Assembly (NCBI GenBank): GCA_964431495.1
Contig: CAYSJU010000025.1
Location: forward strand, 1 to 29,179
Origin: CAYSJU01 sp964431495
Lineage (GTDB): Bacteria; Omnitrophota; Gorgyraeia; Tantalellales; Tantalellaceae
Length of the DNA stretch: 29,179 bases
Reading direction: 5' to 3'
The notes beneath the pieces were generated by a model. It ran no database searches. It saw nothing but the letters and a program-made list of their open reading frames with translations, and was not told where the DNA came from. Shown piece after piece: positions 1 through 7,614 of the stretch (position 1 is the stretch's first letter; each line of letters begins with the position of its first letter). The position numbers and the translations under genes are program-made.

Positions 1-29
1 AGAAAATGGTCGCTGTCCCTATTTTTTCC
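1..29. repeat. Fragment of a GGGACAG-type dispersed repeat at the window edge
   Basis: The first bases, read on the minus strand, contain GGGACAGCGACCATTTTCT. This word resembles short dispersed repeats that I recall from many genomes carrying REP/Y1-transposase-type elements. Only one arm lies in the window, so its full structure cannot be seen. A second repeat sharing the GGGACAG word lies at 174-223, so the initiator tRNA gene sits between two related elements. No transposase is visible here. Confidence 0.4.
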
Positions 30-39
30 ATTATTCTGC

Positions 40-68
40 TTGCAAGAATACCCCATCTTTGCTATAAT
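40..68 (+). promoter_or_regulatory. Sigma70-type promoter of the initiator tRNA
   Basis: TTGCAA at 40-45 and a perfect TATAAT at 63-68 are separated by exactly 17 bases. A TG one base upstream of the -10 box (60-61) gives an extended -10. The -10 box ends 24 bases before the tRNA's first base, which is consistent with a short transcribed leader. Seen directly in sequence; promoter activity is inferred. Confidence 0.75.
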
Positions 69-92
69 CCATTTTCTTACAATAAGAAACGG

Positions 93-167
93 CGCGGGGT
101 GGAGCAGCGGTAGCTCGTGAGGCTCATAACCTCAAGGTCGGCGGTTCGATTCCGCCCCCCGCAACCA
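93..167 (+). tRNA. Initiator tRNA-fMet (CAU)
   Basis: A complete cloverleaf with encoded CCA can be folded. The acceptor is 93-99 with 157-163, the D stem 102-105 with 113-116, the anticodon stem 118-122 with 130-134, and the T stem 140-144 with 152-156. The anticodon CAT is at 125-127. Three features mark it as the initiator rather than an elongator: an unpaired first base (C93 opposite A163, the C1-A72 mismatch), an A11-U24 pair (A103-T115), and G-C pairs next to the anticodon loop. The usual run of three G-C pairs is incomplete: position 29-41 is A120-T132, so the set reads AU/GC/GC. It has its own promoter and is followed by a strong palindrome. Confidence 0.95.
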
Positions 168-173
168 ATATAA

Positions 174-223
174 AAAAGGGACAGGTCTTATTATCTGAAT
201 ATTATTCAAGACCTGTCCCTTTT
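174..223 (+). terminator. 16-bp perfect palindrome, likely terminator after tRNA-fMet
   Basis: Bases 174-189 and 208-223 are perfect inverted repeats (AAAAGGGACAGGTCTT and its complement) around an 18-base loop. The right arm ends in TTTT followed by ATTTT. This is the shape of an intrinsic terminator, and its near-symmetrical A/T tails would let it work in both directions. The arm carries the same GGGACAG word as the repeat at the window edge, so it is probably a dispersed palindromic element used as a terminator. Confidence 0.7.
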
Positions 224-245
224 ATTTTCATCCGAAGGCTTCTAA

Positions 246-274
246 TTGACATGGCGTATTATATATGCTATAAA
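246..274 (+). promoter_or_regulatory. Promoter of the purB operon
   Basis: A perfect TTGACA at 246-251 is followed after 17 bases by TATAAA at 269-274, one base from the -10 consensus. It lies about 48 bases upstream of the purB start codon. It is the only strong promoter seen before the run of genes to 7614, so it probably drives the nucleotide operon. No obvious purine riboswitch or PurR-type operator is visible in the short leader. Confidence 0.75.
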
Positions 275-321
275 AAATACTCTGGCAGTAATATTATTTA
301 TAGTTAACCAAAGGGGAAGCC

Positions 322-1614
322 ATGATCGAACGATACACGCGACCTGAGATGGCTAAAATATGGACTGATGAAAACAGGTTCCGTAAGATGCTCGAGGTCG
401 AGATCCTTGCCTGTGAAGCGTTCGCGGAACAGGGTTTGATCCCTGCCAAAGCGGTAAAAGTCATCAGAGAAAAAGCGGATATCGATGTGCGCCGGATCAA
501 AGAGATCGAGGAAAAGACGCATCACGATGTGGTCGCTTTCATAAAGAACGTCTCTGAAAACGTGGGCGAAGAGGCGAAATACTTCCACTTCGGACTGACA
601 TCAAGCGATGTTTTGGATACCGCGCTCTCTGTTATGATGTGCGAGGCCATGGGCATCCTGATAAAGGACGCGGAACGGTTGATGGAAGCATTGCGGGAAA
701 AGGCCTTGAGGTATAAGATGACCCCCATGATAGGCCGCTCTCACGGGGTCCATGCCGAGCCCATAACGTTCGGGCTGAAGATGGCGCTTTTCTATAAGGA
801 AATGGAACGCAAGGTCTGGAGATTAAAGGACGCCATGGGTACGATAGCGTATGGAAAGATCTCGGGTTCGGTTGGCACGTTCGCCAACGTTGGACCTTTT
901 ATCGAGGAGTACGTATGCGCGAAACTGGGATTAAAGCCGGCCCGGATATCCACCCAGGTCCTGCAGAGGGACAGGCACGCGTATTATTTAAGCGTTATCG
1001 CTCTTACGGGAGCGACACTGGAGAAGATAGCGCTTGAAATAAGGGGGCTTCAGAAGACAGAGATCGGTGAGGTCCAGGAATTCTTTGCCAGCGGCCAGAC
1101 CGGGTCTTCCAGCATGCCGCACAAGAAAAATCCCATAATATGCGAACGGATAACAGGTCTGGCAAGAGTGCTCAGGGGCAATGCTGTTGCCGGCATGGAA
1201 AATGTGGCCTTATGGCACGAGAGGGACATCTCCCATTCGTCAGTCGAGCGGATCATAATCCCGGATTCCACGATCCTTTTGGACTACATGCTGAATAAAA
1301 CCATCGATTTGATATCAAAACTGGTCGTGAACGAAGAGAAGATGAGGGAGAACATAGATACCACCGGAGGATTGGTGTATTCGCAAAGGGCGCTTCTTGA
1401 GCTTGTTAAAAAAGGCGCGACCCGCATGGAAGCATATGATATTGTCCAGGGACTGGCGCTTAAGGCGGCCGAAACAGAGAAAAGCTTTGAGGAGCTTTTG
1501 ATGGCCAGTAAAGAGATGAAAAAATATATGTCCGAAGAAGAGATAAAAGATTGTTTCAGGCTGGATTATCACCTGAGGTATGTTGACCGGATATTCGGGG
1601 ATATAGGATTGTAG
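322..1614 (+). CDS. purB: Adenylosuccinate lyase
   Basis: The enzyme removes fumarate from SAICAR and from adenylosuccinate, the eighth step of IMP synthesis and the last step to AMP, in the cytoplasm. The 430-residue length is normal for the short bacterial type. The fumarase/ASL superfamily signature SSSMPHKKNP is at about residues 262-271. The catalytic histidine is H141 in GRSHGVHAEP, and the TSSD substrate loop is at 93-96. The HH pair at 67-68 also fits the family. The ATG at 322 follows an AAGGGGAAG ribosome site. It is the first gene of the nucleotide operon, directly behind a near-consensus promoter. Nothing is missing. Confidence 0.97.
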   Translation: MIERYTRPEMAKIWTDENRFRKMLEVEILACEAFAEQGLIPAKAVKVIREKADIDVRRIKEIEEKTHHDVVAFIKNVSENVGEEAKYFHFGLTSSDVLDTALSVMMCEAMGILIKDAERLMEALREKALRYKMTPMIGRSHGVHAEPITFGLKMALFYKEMERKVWRLKDAMGTIAYGKISGSVGTFANVGPFIEEYVCAKLGLKPARISTQVLQRDRHAYYLSVIALTGATLEKIALEIRGLQKTEIGEVQEFFASGQTGSSSMPHKKNPIICERITGLARVLRGNAVAGMENVALWHERDISHSSVERIIIPDSTILLDYMLNKTIDLISKLVVNEEKMRENIDTTGGLVYSQRALLELVKKGATRMEAYDIVQGLALKAAETEKSFEELLMASKEMKKYMSEEEIKDCFRLDYHLRYVDRIFGDIGL

Positions 1615-1620
1615 ATATTA

Positions 1621-1690
1621 TGGATTCCTGCTTTCCGGGCGACAATTGGACGATAAGCCCGGGAACCTTCGGTTTCGCAGGAATGACACA
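1621..1690. repeat. Nested palindromic element between purB and purM
   Basis: The outer arms ATTCCTGC (1624-1631) and GCAGGAAT (1677-1684) enclose a second inverted pair, CCGGGC (1635-1640) with GCCCGG (1657-1662). The outer words resemble the widespread ATTCC(C/T)GC...GC(A/G)GGAAT dispersed repeats. The element fills nearly the whole gap between purB and purM and ends just before the purM ribosome site. It lacks a T-run, so it is probably not a full terminator; the operon seems to read through it. Confidence 0.6.
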
Positions 1691-1710
1691 CGAAAGGATT
1701 GCCTCTTTTG

Positions 1711-2715
1711 ATGAAGAAGATCACCTACAAAAAAGCCGGAGTTGACATAGATAAGGCCAACCGTCTTGTGGGATCCATCAAAAAACTCGTCAATACCACA
1801 AGGGTCAAAGGCAGCATGGATACGATAGGAGGCTTCGGAGGGTTTTTCGATCCGGTGAAAACAGGCGTAAAAGATCCGCTCCTTGTAGCTTCTACGGACG
1901 GTGTCGGGACCAAACTCAAGATCGCCATAGATACGGGCAAACATGATACAGTGGGGATCGATCTGGTGGCTATGTGCGTGAATGATTGCCTGTGTTCAGG
2001 GACCCGCCCGTTATTCTTTCTGGATTATTTTGCCACGGGAAAACTTCAAGAGGAGACCGCTTATGATGTCATCAAGGGAATAGTCAATGGATGCAAACAA
2101 GCCGGATGCGCGCTTCTTGGCGGAGAGACCGCGGAGATGCCCGGGATGTACGGGGACGGGGAATATGATCTGGCGGGCTTTGTCGTCGGGATTGTTGACA
2201 GGAAAAAAGTCATAGACGGGAAAAAAATAAAACCCGGGGACGTGATCCTGGGCATAGCATCGAGCGGGCTGCACTCTAACGGGTATTCGCTTATCCGGAA
2301 GCTGTTCACTAAAAAAGAACTGAAAAAAAACAAGTCCCTTTTCCTGAAGCCGACGTATATCTATGTAAAACCCGTCCTGGAGATAATACGGAAGACCGCG
2401 GTCAAGGGCATTGCCAACATTACCGGCGGAGGGTTTTATGATAATATTCCCAGGATGCTGCCGGCCGGCCGTAAAGCCGTGATAAAAAAAGGAAGCTGGA
2501 ACATCCCAAAGGTGGTCAAGCTGGTCATGGGCAAGGCTGATATCAGTGAAAAAGAGCTTTATCGCACGTTTAACATGGGTATCGGCATGGCGCTCGCTCT
2601 TTCGCGGGAAGAGGCGAAAAAAGCAAAGAACATTCTTGAGAAAAAATACAAGATCAAAAGCTGGGTTATCGGTGAAGTTGCACGCGGACGCCGCGGGATA
2701 GAACTGGTAGCGTAA
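1711..2715 (+). CDS. purM: Phosphoribosylformylglycinamidine cyclo-ligase (AIR synthetase)
   Basis: The enzyme closes the imidazole ring, converting FGAM to AIR with ATP, the fifth step of purine synthesis. At 334 residues it is typical of PurM. The STDGVGTKLK ATP/substrate motif is at residues 61-70 and GGETAEMPGMY at 138-147, followed by the C-terminal AIRS domain. I chose the ATG at 1711. A TTG four codons upstream (1699) is in frame, but the GAAAGGA ribosome site (1692-1698) abuts that TTG and is well placed only for the ATG. It follows the repeat after purB and lies 16 bases before purD. Confidence 0.96.
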   Translation: MKKITYKKAGVDIDKANRLVGSIKKLVNTTRVKGSMDTIGGFGGFFDPVKTGVKDPLLVASTDGVGTKLKIAIDTGKHDTVGIDLVAMCVNDCLCSGTRPLFFLDYFATGKLQEETAYDVIKGIVNGCKQAGCALLGGETAEMPGMYGDGEYDLAGFVVGIVDRKKVIDGKKIKPGDVILGIASSGLHSNGYSLIRKLFTKKELKKNKSLFLKPTYIYVKPVLEIIRKTAVKGIANITGGGFYDNIPRMLPAGRKAVIKKGSWNIPKVVKLVMGKADISEKELYRTFNMGIGMALALSREEAKKAKNILEKKYKIKSWVIGEVARGRRGIELVA

Positions 2716-2731
2716 AGGTGGAATTATATCT

Positions 2732-4015
2732 ATGAACATCCTTGTAATAGGCTCAGGGGGCCGTGAACACGCGCTTTGCTGGAAAATAAAACAGAGCCCA
2801 CTGACAGAGAAGCTTTATTGTGTCCCGGGTAACGGTGGCACGGCGGCGATCGCTGAGAATTTTGATATTGACGTTACCGAACATAAGAACGTAAAAGATC
2901 TCTGCGAAGAGAAGAAAATAGATCTGGTCGTGGTCGGCCCCGAAGCCCCTCTTGCCCGGGGTATCACGGATTTTCTGGAGGGAGCCGGGATAAAAGTGTG
3001 CGGTCCCTCGTACGCGGCCGCCCGTATGGAGTCCAGCAAGATATTCGCTAAAGAGCTTATGGGCCGTTACGGCATTCCCACTGCCGCGTTCCGTATATTT
3101 GACGATATGGGAAAAGCCGAGGAGTACATCAATTCCGTCGGCGCCCCTGTTGTAGTAAAAGCGGATGGCCTGGCTGCCGGTAAGGGCGTGTTTGTCGCTA
3201 ACGGCGTTGATGAAGCGGTGAAAGCGGCAAGGGCAATGCTTGAGGAAAAGGCATTCGGCTCGGCAGGGAACAAGATAATAATCGAAGAATGTTTAATGGG
3301 CGAGGAAGTATCGGTCCTGGTCTTAACGGATGGAACGAACATAGTTCCCCTGGCTTCCAGCCAGGACCATAAGCGGATATTTGACGGGGACAAAGGCCCG
3401 AATACCGGCGGGATGGGCGCGTATTCGCCCGCACCTGTGATGAACGACGAACTCTTCGACCGGATAAAGAAAACCATTCTTCAGCCGACAATCGATGGTT
3501 TGAGAGAAGAAGGCATGCCTTACAAGGGCGTGTTTTACGCCGGGCTGATGATATCGGATTCAGGGGCAAAAGTTCTGGAGTACAACGTGCGTTTCGGTGA
3601 TCCTGAGACGCAGGTCATTCTGCCGAGGATGAAGGCGGACCTGGTGGAACTGCTACTGGCCACCGCCGGGAGCGATCTTTCCGGAAAGACCGTTGAATGG
3701 GATGACCGGGACTGCGTCTGCGTGGTGATAGCCTCTTCCGGATATCCCGGCACTTATGAAAAAGACAGGGATATCACGGGTATACAGGGCGCGGAAAATG
3801 AAGGAGTGACGGTCTTTCACGCCGGCACAAAGGTCCGGGACGGAAAGCTGGTAACCTCGGGCGGAAGAGTGCTTAATGTCGTGGGCATGGGGAAGGGAAT
3901 AAAAGAAGCCATAGACGCCACGTACAGAGGAGTTGAGAAAATACATTTTGACGGCATGTACTACCGTAAGGACATCGCATACCGCGCTTTAAGCCGTTTG
4001 CAAACAAGCAACTAG
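2732..4015 (+). CDS. purD: Phosphoribosylamine-glycine ligase (GAR synthetase)
   Basis: The enzyme joins phosphoribosylamine and glycine with ATP, the second step of purine synthesis. The 427 residues match the stand-alone bacterial form. Visible motifs are the N-terminal nucleotide-type fold GSGGREHA (7-14), the ATP-grasp core VVKADGLAAGKGV, the GPNTGGMGAYSP loop and the VRFGDPETQ metal site. An AAAGGTGG ribosome site precedes the ATG. The glycine used here can be made by GlyA encoded 1.4 kb downstream, which makes the operon metabolically coherent. Confidence 0.97.
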   Translation: MNILVIGSGGREHALCWKIKQSPLTEKLYCVPGNGGTAAIAENFDIDVTEHKNVKDLCEEKKIDLVVVGPEAPLARGITDFLEGAGIKVCGPSYAAARMESSKIFAKELMGRYGIPTAAFRIFDDMGKAEEYINSVGAPVVVKADGLAAGKGVFVANGVDEAVKAARAMLEEKAFGSAGNKIIIEECLMGEEVSVLVLTDGTNIVPLASSQDHKRIFDGDKGPNTGGMGAYSPAPVMNDELFDRIKKTILQPTIDGLREEGMPYKGVFYAGLMISDSGAKVLEYNVRFGDPETQVILPRMKADLVELLLATAGSDLSGKTVEWDDRDCVCVVIASSGYPGTYEKDRDITGIQGAENEGVTVFHAGTKVRDGKLVTSGGRVLNVVGMGKGIKEAIDATYRGVEKIHFDGMYYRKDIAYRALSRLQTSN

Positions 4016-4047
4016 CGATTATAGTAACTGATAAAGGAGCTTGCATC

Positions 4048-4542
4048 ATGAAAAAAAAGCCTGTCATAAGCGTGATAATGGGGAGTGATTCAGATATGCC
4101 CGTCATGAAAGAGACCGTCAGCACGCTGAAAAAGTTCGGGATGCCATGTGAGGTCATGATCCTTTCAGCGCATCGTTCGCCGGCCAAAACAGCGGATTTC
4201 GCCAAATCCGCCAGGAAGAAGGGCATAAAGGTCATAATCGCGGGAGCTGGCGCCGCCGCTCATCTGGCCGGGGTGGTGGCCGCGCATACTACCCTGCCGG
4301 TTATAGGCGTTCCAATGGACAGCAAGCTTGACGGCATGGATTCCCTTCTTTCCACTGTCCTGATGCCCTCGGGGGTTCCGGTAGCGACCGTCTCCATAGG
4401 GAAGGCCGGAGCGGTCAATGCCGCTGTGCTTGCCGCTGAGATAGTGGGGACGTGGGATGGAACGGTAGAGAAAAAACTGAACGGATATAAAAAAGAACTG
4501 GTATTGAAGATAGAAAAAAAGAACAGAAAACTGAGGAAATGA
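4048..4542 (+). CDS. purE: N5-carboxyaminoimidazole ribonucleotide mutase (PurE, class I type)
   Basis: Class I PurE moves the carboxyl group of N5-CAIR to give CAIR. The protein has 164 residues, with the phosphate-binding GSDSD at 12-16, catalytic SAHRSP at 40-45 (H42) and a glycine-rich GAGAAAHLAG stretch. Sequence style suggests the class I mutase, which normally works with PurK; no purK is in the window, so PurK lies elsewhere or this is the AIR-carboxylating class. AAGGAG at 4034-4039 is the ribosome site. Its stop overlaps the next start by ATGA. Confidence 0.93.
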   Translation: MKKKPVISVIMGSDSDMPVMKETVSTLKKFGMPCEVMILSAHRSPAKTADFAKSARKKGIKVIIAGAGAAAHLAGVVAAHTTLPVIGVPMDSKLDGMDSLLSTVLMPSGVPVATVSIGKAGAVNAAVLAAEIVGTWDGTVEKKLNGYKKELVLKIEKKNRKLRK

Positions 4543-5009
4543 CAGAGAAGAAGAATGTATTGTTCGTTTGCACGGGCAACAGCTGCCGAAGTATTATGGC
4601 GGAGGCGTATCTTAAAAAACGCGCCGGGGAGGAAGGCCTCGCGGTGGATGTCATGTCAGCGGGCACGCTGGGCGTGAACGGGCTAAAACCGGCGGGCCCT
4701 GCTATCAAGATAATCAAAGCGGAGGGGCTTGACCCGGAGGGATTGGAGTCCAAGGCGCTTACAAAAGATATCATAGACTGGGCCGACGCGATACTTGTCA
4801 TGGAGCCGCTCCATAAAGGTGTGGTAGTGGCGATAGCGCCTGAAGCAAGTGCCAAGGTATTTTATCTCGGAGGATTTAACAAGGAATCGAATGATATCGT
4901 TATCCCCGATCCAATAGGGAGGACGCTCGCCTTTTATAAAGTGACCTTTAACCTTTTAAAAAAATCCATAGAGGAGTTCATCCAATGGCTGAAAGAAGAC
5001 CCAAAATAG
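4539..5009 (+). CDS. Low-molecular-weight phosphatase (YwlE/Wzb family)
   Basis: A 156-residue protein of the low-molecular-weight protein tyrosine phosphatase fold. The P-loop C(X5)R is at the N-terminus, CTGNSCRS, with nucleophile C11 and R17, and the general-acid loop reads IPDPIG. Family members remove phosphate from tyrosine, arginine or arsenate adducts. The position before rpiB and glyA is that of ywlE, the arginine phosphatase, in Bacillus. In YwlE the P-loop residue before the second Cys is Thr and favours phosphoarginine, while tyrosine phosphatases often have Ile; here it is Ser15, so specificity is open. The start overlaps the purE stop by four bases. Confidence 0.85.
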   Translation: MTEKKNVLFVCTGNSCRSIMAEAYLKKRAGEEGLAVDVMSAGTLGVNGLKPAGPAIKIIKAEGLDPEGLESKALTKDIIDWADAILVMEPLHKGVVVAIAPEASAKVFYLGGFNKESNDIVIPDPIGRTLAFYKVTFNLLKKSIEEFIQWLKEDPK

Positions 5010-5452
5010 TGATCGGCGCCGACCACGGCGGATTCACGCTCAAGGATAAAATCAAGAAGTTCCTGGAGAAGGAAGGATATAAGGTTGAAGATGTGGGGAC
5101 CTATTCTTCGGAGCCGTGCGATTATCCCCGGTTCGCGTATGAAGCCGCGAAAAAAGTTTCCGGGAGAAAGACACAGAAGGGGATACTTATCTGTAAAACC
5201 GGCACGGGCATGGCCGTTGTGGCCAATAAGCTTTCCGGCGTGAGAGCAGGAGTCTGCCTTTCAAAAGCTGACGCGAAATCCGCCCGGCAGCACAACGATA
5301 CGAACGTCCTGGTCCTGGCCGCGACAAAAACATCCCCCGGGAAAACCCGGGGAATCGTAAGGACCTGGCTCAGGACAAAAGCCCTGAAAGGGCGTCACGC
5401 GAGACGCGTGCGACAGATAAAAGAGCTGGAGAAGCGAAAGGGTGCGGCATGA
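4985..5452 (+). CDS. rpiB: Ribose-5-phosphate isomerase B
   Basis: It interconverts ribulose-5-phosphate and ribose-5-phosphate, feeding PRPP synthesis. It is 155 residues long, of the LacA/RpiB family. D13-H14 lie in GADHGG, the catalytic Cys is C70, and H103 is in RQHNDTNVLV. The catalytic loop reads CKTGTG where most relatives have CGTGIG, so a Lys follows the Cys; activity is still likely because the key residues are kept. The start lies 25 bases inside the phosphatase gene, supported by GAGGAG at 4971-4976, eight bases upstream. The C-terminus is rich in Lys and Arg. Confidence 0.92.
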   Translation: MAERRPKIVIGADHGGFTLKDKIKKFLEKEGYKVEDVGTYSSEPCDYPRFAYEAAKKVSGRKTQKGILICKTGTGMAVVANKLSGVRAGVCLSKADAKSARQHNDTNVLVLAATKTSPGKTRGIVRTWLRTKALKGRHARRVRQIKELEKRKGAA

Positions 5453-6717
5453 GACATTTAAAAAAAGAAGACCCCAAAATATTTGAAGCTGTTCTGAACG
5501 AGACAAAAAGGCAGAGCGATGGGATAGAACTTATCGCAAGCGAGAATTTCACCAGCCGTGCGATCATGGAGGCAGTCTCTTCATCCATGACCAACAAGTA
5601 CGCTGAAGGATACCCCCATGCCAGATATTACGGTGGTTGTGAGTTCGTGGACGTGGCCGAGGATATCGCCATTGAGCGCGCGAAAAAACTTTTCGGGGCG
5701 GAACACGTGAATGTTCAGCCCCATTCCGGTTCCCAGGCAAATACAGCGGTATATTTTGCCATGCTGGATCCGGGGGACACGATAATGGCCATGGACCTGG
5801 CCTGCGGCGGGCATCTCAGCCATGGGCACAAGAAGAATTTTTCCGGAAAATACTTCAATATGGTCTTTTACGGTGTGAGCAAGGATACCGAGAAGCTGAA
5901 TTTTGATGAGATAAGAAAAAAAGCCATTGAACACAGGCCGAAGCTCATAATCGCCGGAGCCTCGGCGTATCCACGGACAATAGATTTCGCAAAATTCAGG
6001 GAGATATGCGACGAGACAGGCGCCATATTAATGGTGGATATCGCGCATATAGCGGGACTGGTTGCGGTGGGGGTCCATCCAAGCCCCGTCCCTGTCTCTG
6101 AATTCGTGACAACTACAACTCACAAGACCCTTAGAGGGCCCCGGGCCGGCATGATAATGTGCAAAAAAGAATTCGCTAAAAAGATCGATTCAGCGATATT
6201 TCCGGGTATTCAGGGCGGTCCGCTTATGCACGTTATCGCGGCAAAGGCCGTTGCTTTTAAAGAAGCCATGCAGCCGGAATTCAAGACATATCAGCAGCAG
6301 ATAGTAAAGAACGCCGGAAGACTTTCAGAAGAGCTTCTTTCCAGGGGGTACAGAGTGGTCTCAGGGGGGACGGACAATCATCTCCTTCTGGTGGACCTTT
6401 CATCCAAGGGGATCACCGGCAAAGTCGCGGAGACGTGCCTGGACAAGGCCGGCGTAACCGTTAATAAAAACCTTGTTCCTTTTGACAAGGAGAGCCCGTT
6501 TGTAACCAGCGGCATACGCATAGGAACGCCTGCGGCAACGACAAGGGGGATGAAAGAGGACGCGATGACCAAAATAGCGGAATTCATGGATTCCGCGCTC
6601 GAGGCCCGCAATGACGAGGATAAACTCGCCGCGATACGAAAAGAAGTGAGGGAGTTCTTGAAAGCCTTCCCCCTGTATAAGGAACTGATCGACGAGATGG
6701 AAGGGCTCGAGGGGTGA
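5449..6717 (+). CDS. glyA: Serine hydroxymethyltransferase
   Basis: A PLP enzyme that converts serine and tetrahydrofolate to glycine and methylene-THF. The 422-residue length is typical. The PLP-lysine motif TTTTHKTLRGPR places the Schiff-base lysine at K226. ASENF near residue 30 and the YAEGYPHARYYGGCE substrate loop are intact. The start overlaps the rpiB stop by ATGA. It supplies glycine for PurD and one-carbon units for purine and thymidylate synthesis, in keeping with its place between purine genes and dCMP deaminase. The rpiB-glyA pairing also occurs in Bacillus. Confidence 0.98.
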   Translation: MRHLKKEDPKIFEAVLNETKRQSDGIELIASENFTSRAIMEAVSSSMTNKYAEGYPHARYYGGCEFVDVAEDIAIERAKKLFGAEHVNVQPHSGSQANTAVYFAMLDPGDTIMAMDLACGGHLSHGHKKNFSGKYFNMVFYGVSKDTEKLNFDEIRKKAIEHRPKLIIAGASAYPRTIDFAKFREICDETGAILMVDIAHIAGLVAVGVHPSPVPVSEFVTTTTHKTLRGPRAGMIMCKKEFAKKIDSAIFPGIQGGPLMHVIAAKAVAFKEAMQPEFKTYQQQIVKNAGRLSEELLSRGYRVVSGGTDNHLLLVDLSSKGITGKVAETCLDKAGVTVNKNLVPFDKESPFVTSGIRIGTPAATTRGMKEDAMTKIAEFMDSALEARNDEDKLAAIRKEVREFLKAFPLYKELIDEMEGLEG

Positions 6718-6718
6718 T

Positions 6719-7168
6719 ATGAAAAAAAGGCCGGAATGGGATGAATATTTCAGCAATATAGCAAAGCTTGTCGCGACGCGGTCGACCTGTTTACGCAGGA
6801 ACGTGGGCGCGGTGGTCGTAAAGAACAAGCAGGTCCTGGCGACCGGCTATAACGGCGCTCCCAGCGGGTTACCCCATTGCGAAGAGAAAGGCTGTCTCAG
6901 GGAGAAACTTAATGTCCCGTCAGGAGAGCGTCACGAGATCTGCCGGGCGCTTCACGCGGAACAGAACGCTTTTCTCCAGGCCGCGCGCCATGGGGTGAGC
7001 CTTGAAGGCGCGACGTTGTATATCACGACCCAGCCTTGCAGCATCTGCGCTAAGATGATAATAAACGTTGGCATAAAAAAAGTCATCTTCGAAGGGGATT
7101 ACCCCGATGAACTGGCCATGGAGTTCCTGAAAGAGGCCGGTATAGACCTTGTGAGGTTGGGATCATGA
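6719..7168 (+). CDS. dCMP deaminase (ComEB-like cytidine/deoxycytidylate deaminase)
   Basis: A zinc deaminase expected to convert dCMP to dUMP for thymidylate synthesis. It is 149 residues long. The catalytic zinc site is H79-A-E81 with PCSIC supplying C107 and C110. Extra Cys/His residues (H53, C54, C59, H72, C75) in the 50-76 segment resemble the second structural zinc site of the dCMP deaminase/ComEB group and argue against a plain cytidine or tRNA adenosine deaminase. It starts one base after the glyA stop and overlaps nrdR by ATGA. Confidence 0.93.
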   Translation: MKKRPEWDEYFSNIAKLVATRSTCLRRNVGAVVVKNKQVLATGYNGAPSGLPHCEEKGCLREKLNVPSGERHEICRALHAEQNAFLQAARHGVSLEGATLYITTQPCSICAKMIINVGIKKVIFEGDYPDELAMEFLKEAGIDLVRLGS

Positions 7169-7614
7169 AATGCCCGTATTGCGAGAGCACGGAAAGCAAA
7201 GTTGTGGATTCCAGGACGAGCGGCGAGGGGACGAGTATCAGGCGCCGCAGGGAATGTTTTAAATGCGGGAAGAGGTTCACGACGTACGAATATATAGACC
7301 GGGCGCCGTTAATGGTGATAAAAAGAGACGGCACCAGACAGAGGTTCGACAGGGAACGCATAAACAACGGGATCATAAAGGCATGTGAGAAGCGCCCGGT
7401 AAGCGTGGACAAGATCGAAAGCATGGTTGACGAGATCGAAAGGGAGGTCCAGAGAAAGACCGATAAGGAGATCAAGTCGACCGAGATCGGGAATCTTGTC
7501 ATGGAGAAGCTTTATACGATCGATGAAGTCGCGTATGTCCGCTTTGCCTCGGTTTACCGCCGGTTCAAGGACGTCTCTCATTTCATGGATGAACTCCAGA
7601 AATTTCTGGAATAG
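7165..7614 (+). CDS. nrdR: Transcriptional repressor NrdR
   Basis: NrdR is a nucleotide-sensing repressor of ribonucleotide reductase genes. The 149-residue length is typical. The N-terminal zinc ribbon has C3/C6 (CPYC) and C31/C34 (CFKCGKRF), and an ATP-cone domain begins at about residue 49 (MVIKRDGTRQ). No ribonucleotide reductase gene is in the window, so its targets lie elsewhere. Placement next to dCMP deaminase ties the operon's end to deoxynucleotide balance. The TAG stop (7612-7614) is the first three bases of a palindromic repeat. Confidence 0.97.
   Translation: MKCPYCESTESKVVDSRTSGEGTSIRRRRECFKCGKRFTTYEYIDRAPLMVIKRDGTRQRFDRERINNGIIKACEKRPVSVDKIESMVDEIEREVQRKTDKEIKSTEIGNLVMEKLYTIDEVAYVRFASVYRRFKDVSHFMDELQKFLE

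Noticed and set aside
1699..1710. TTG start for purM four codons upstream
   Set aside because: The ribosome site GAAAGGA abuts it with no spacing, and the family N-terminus begins at the ATG at 1711.
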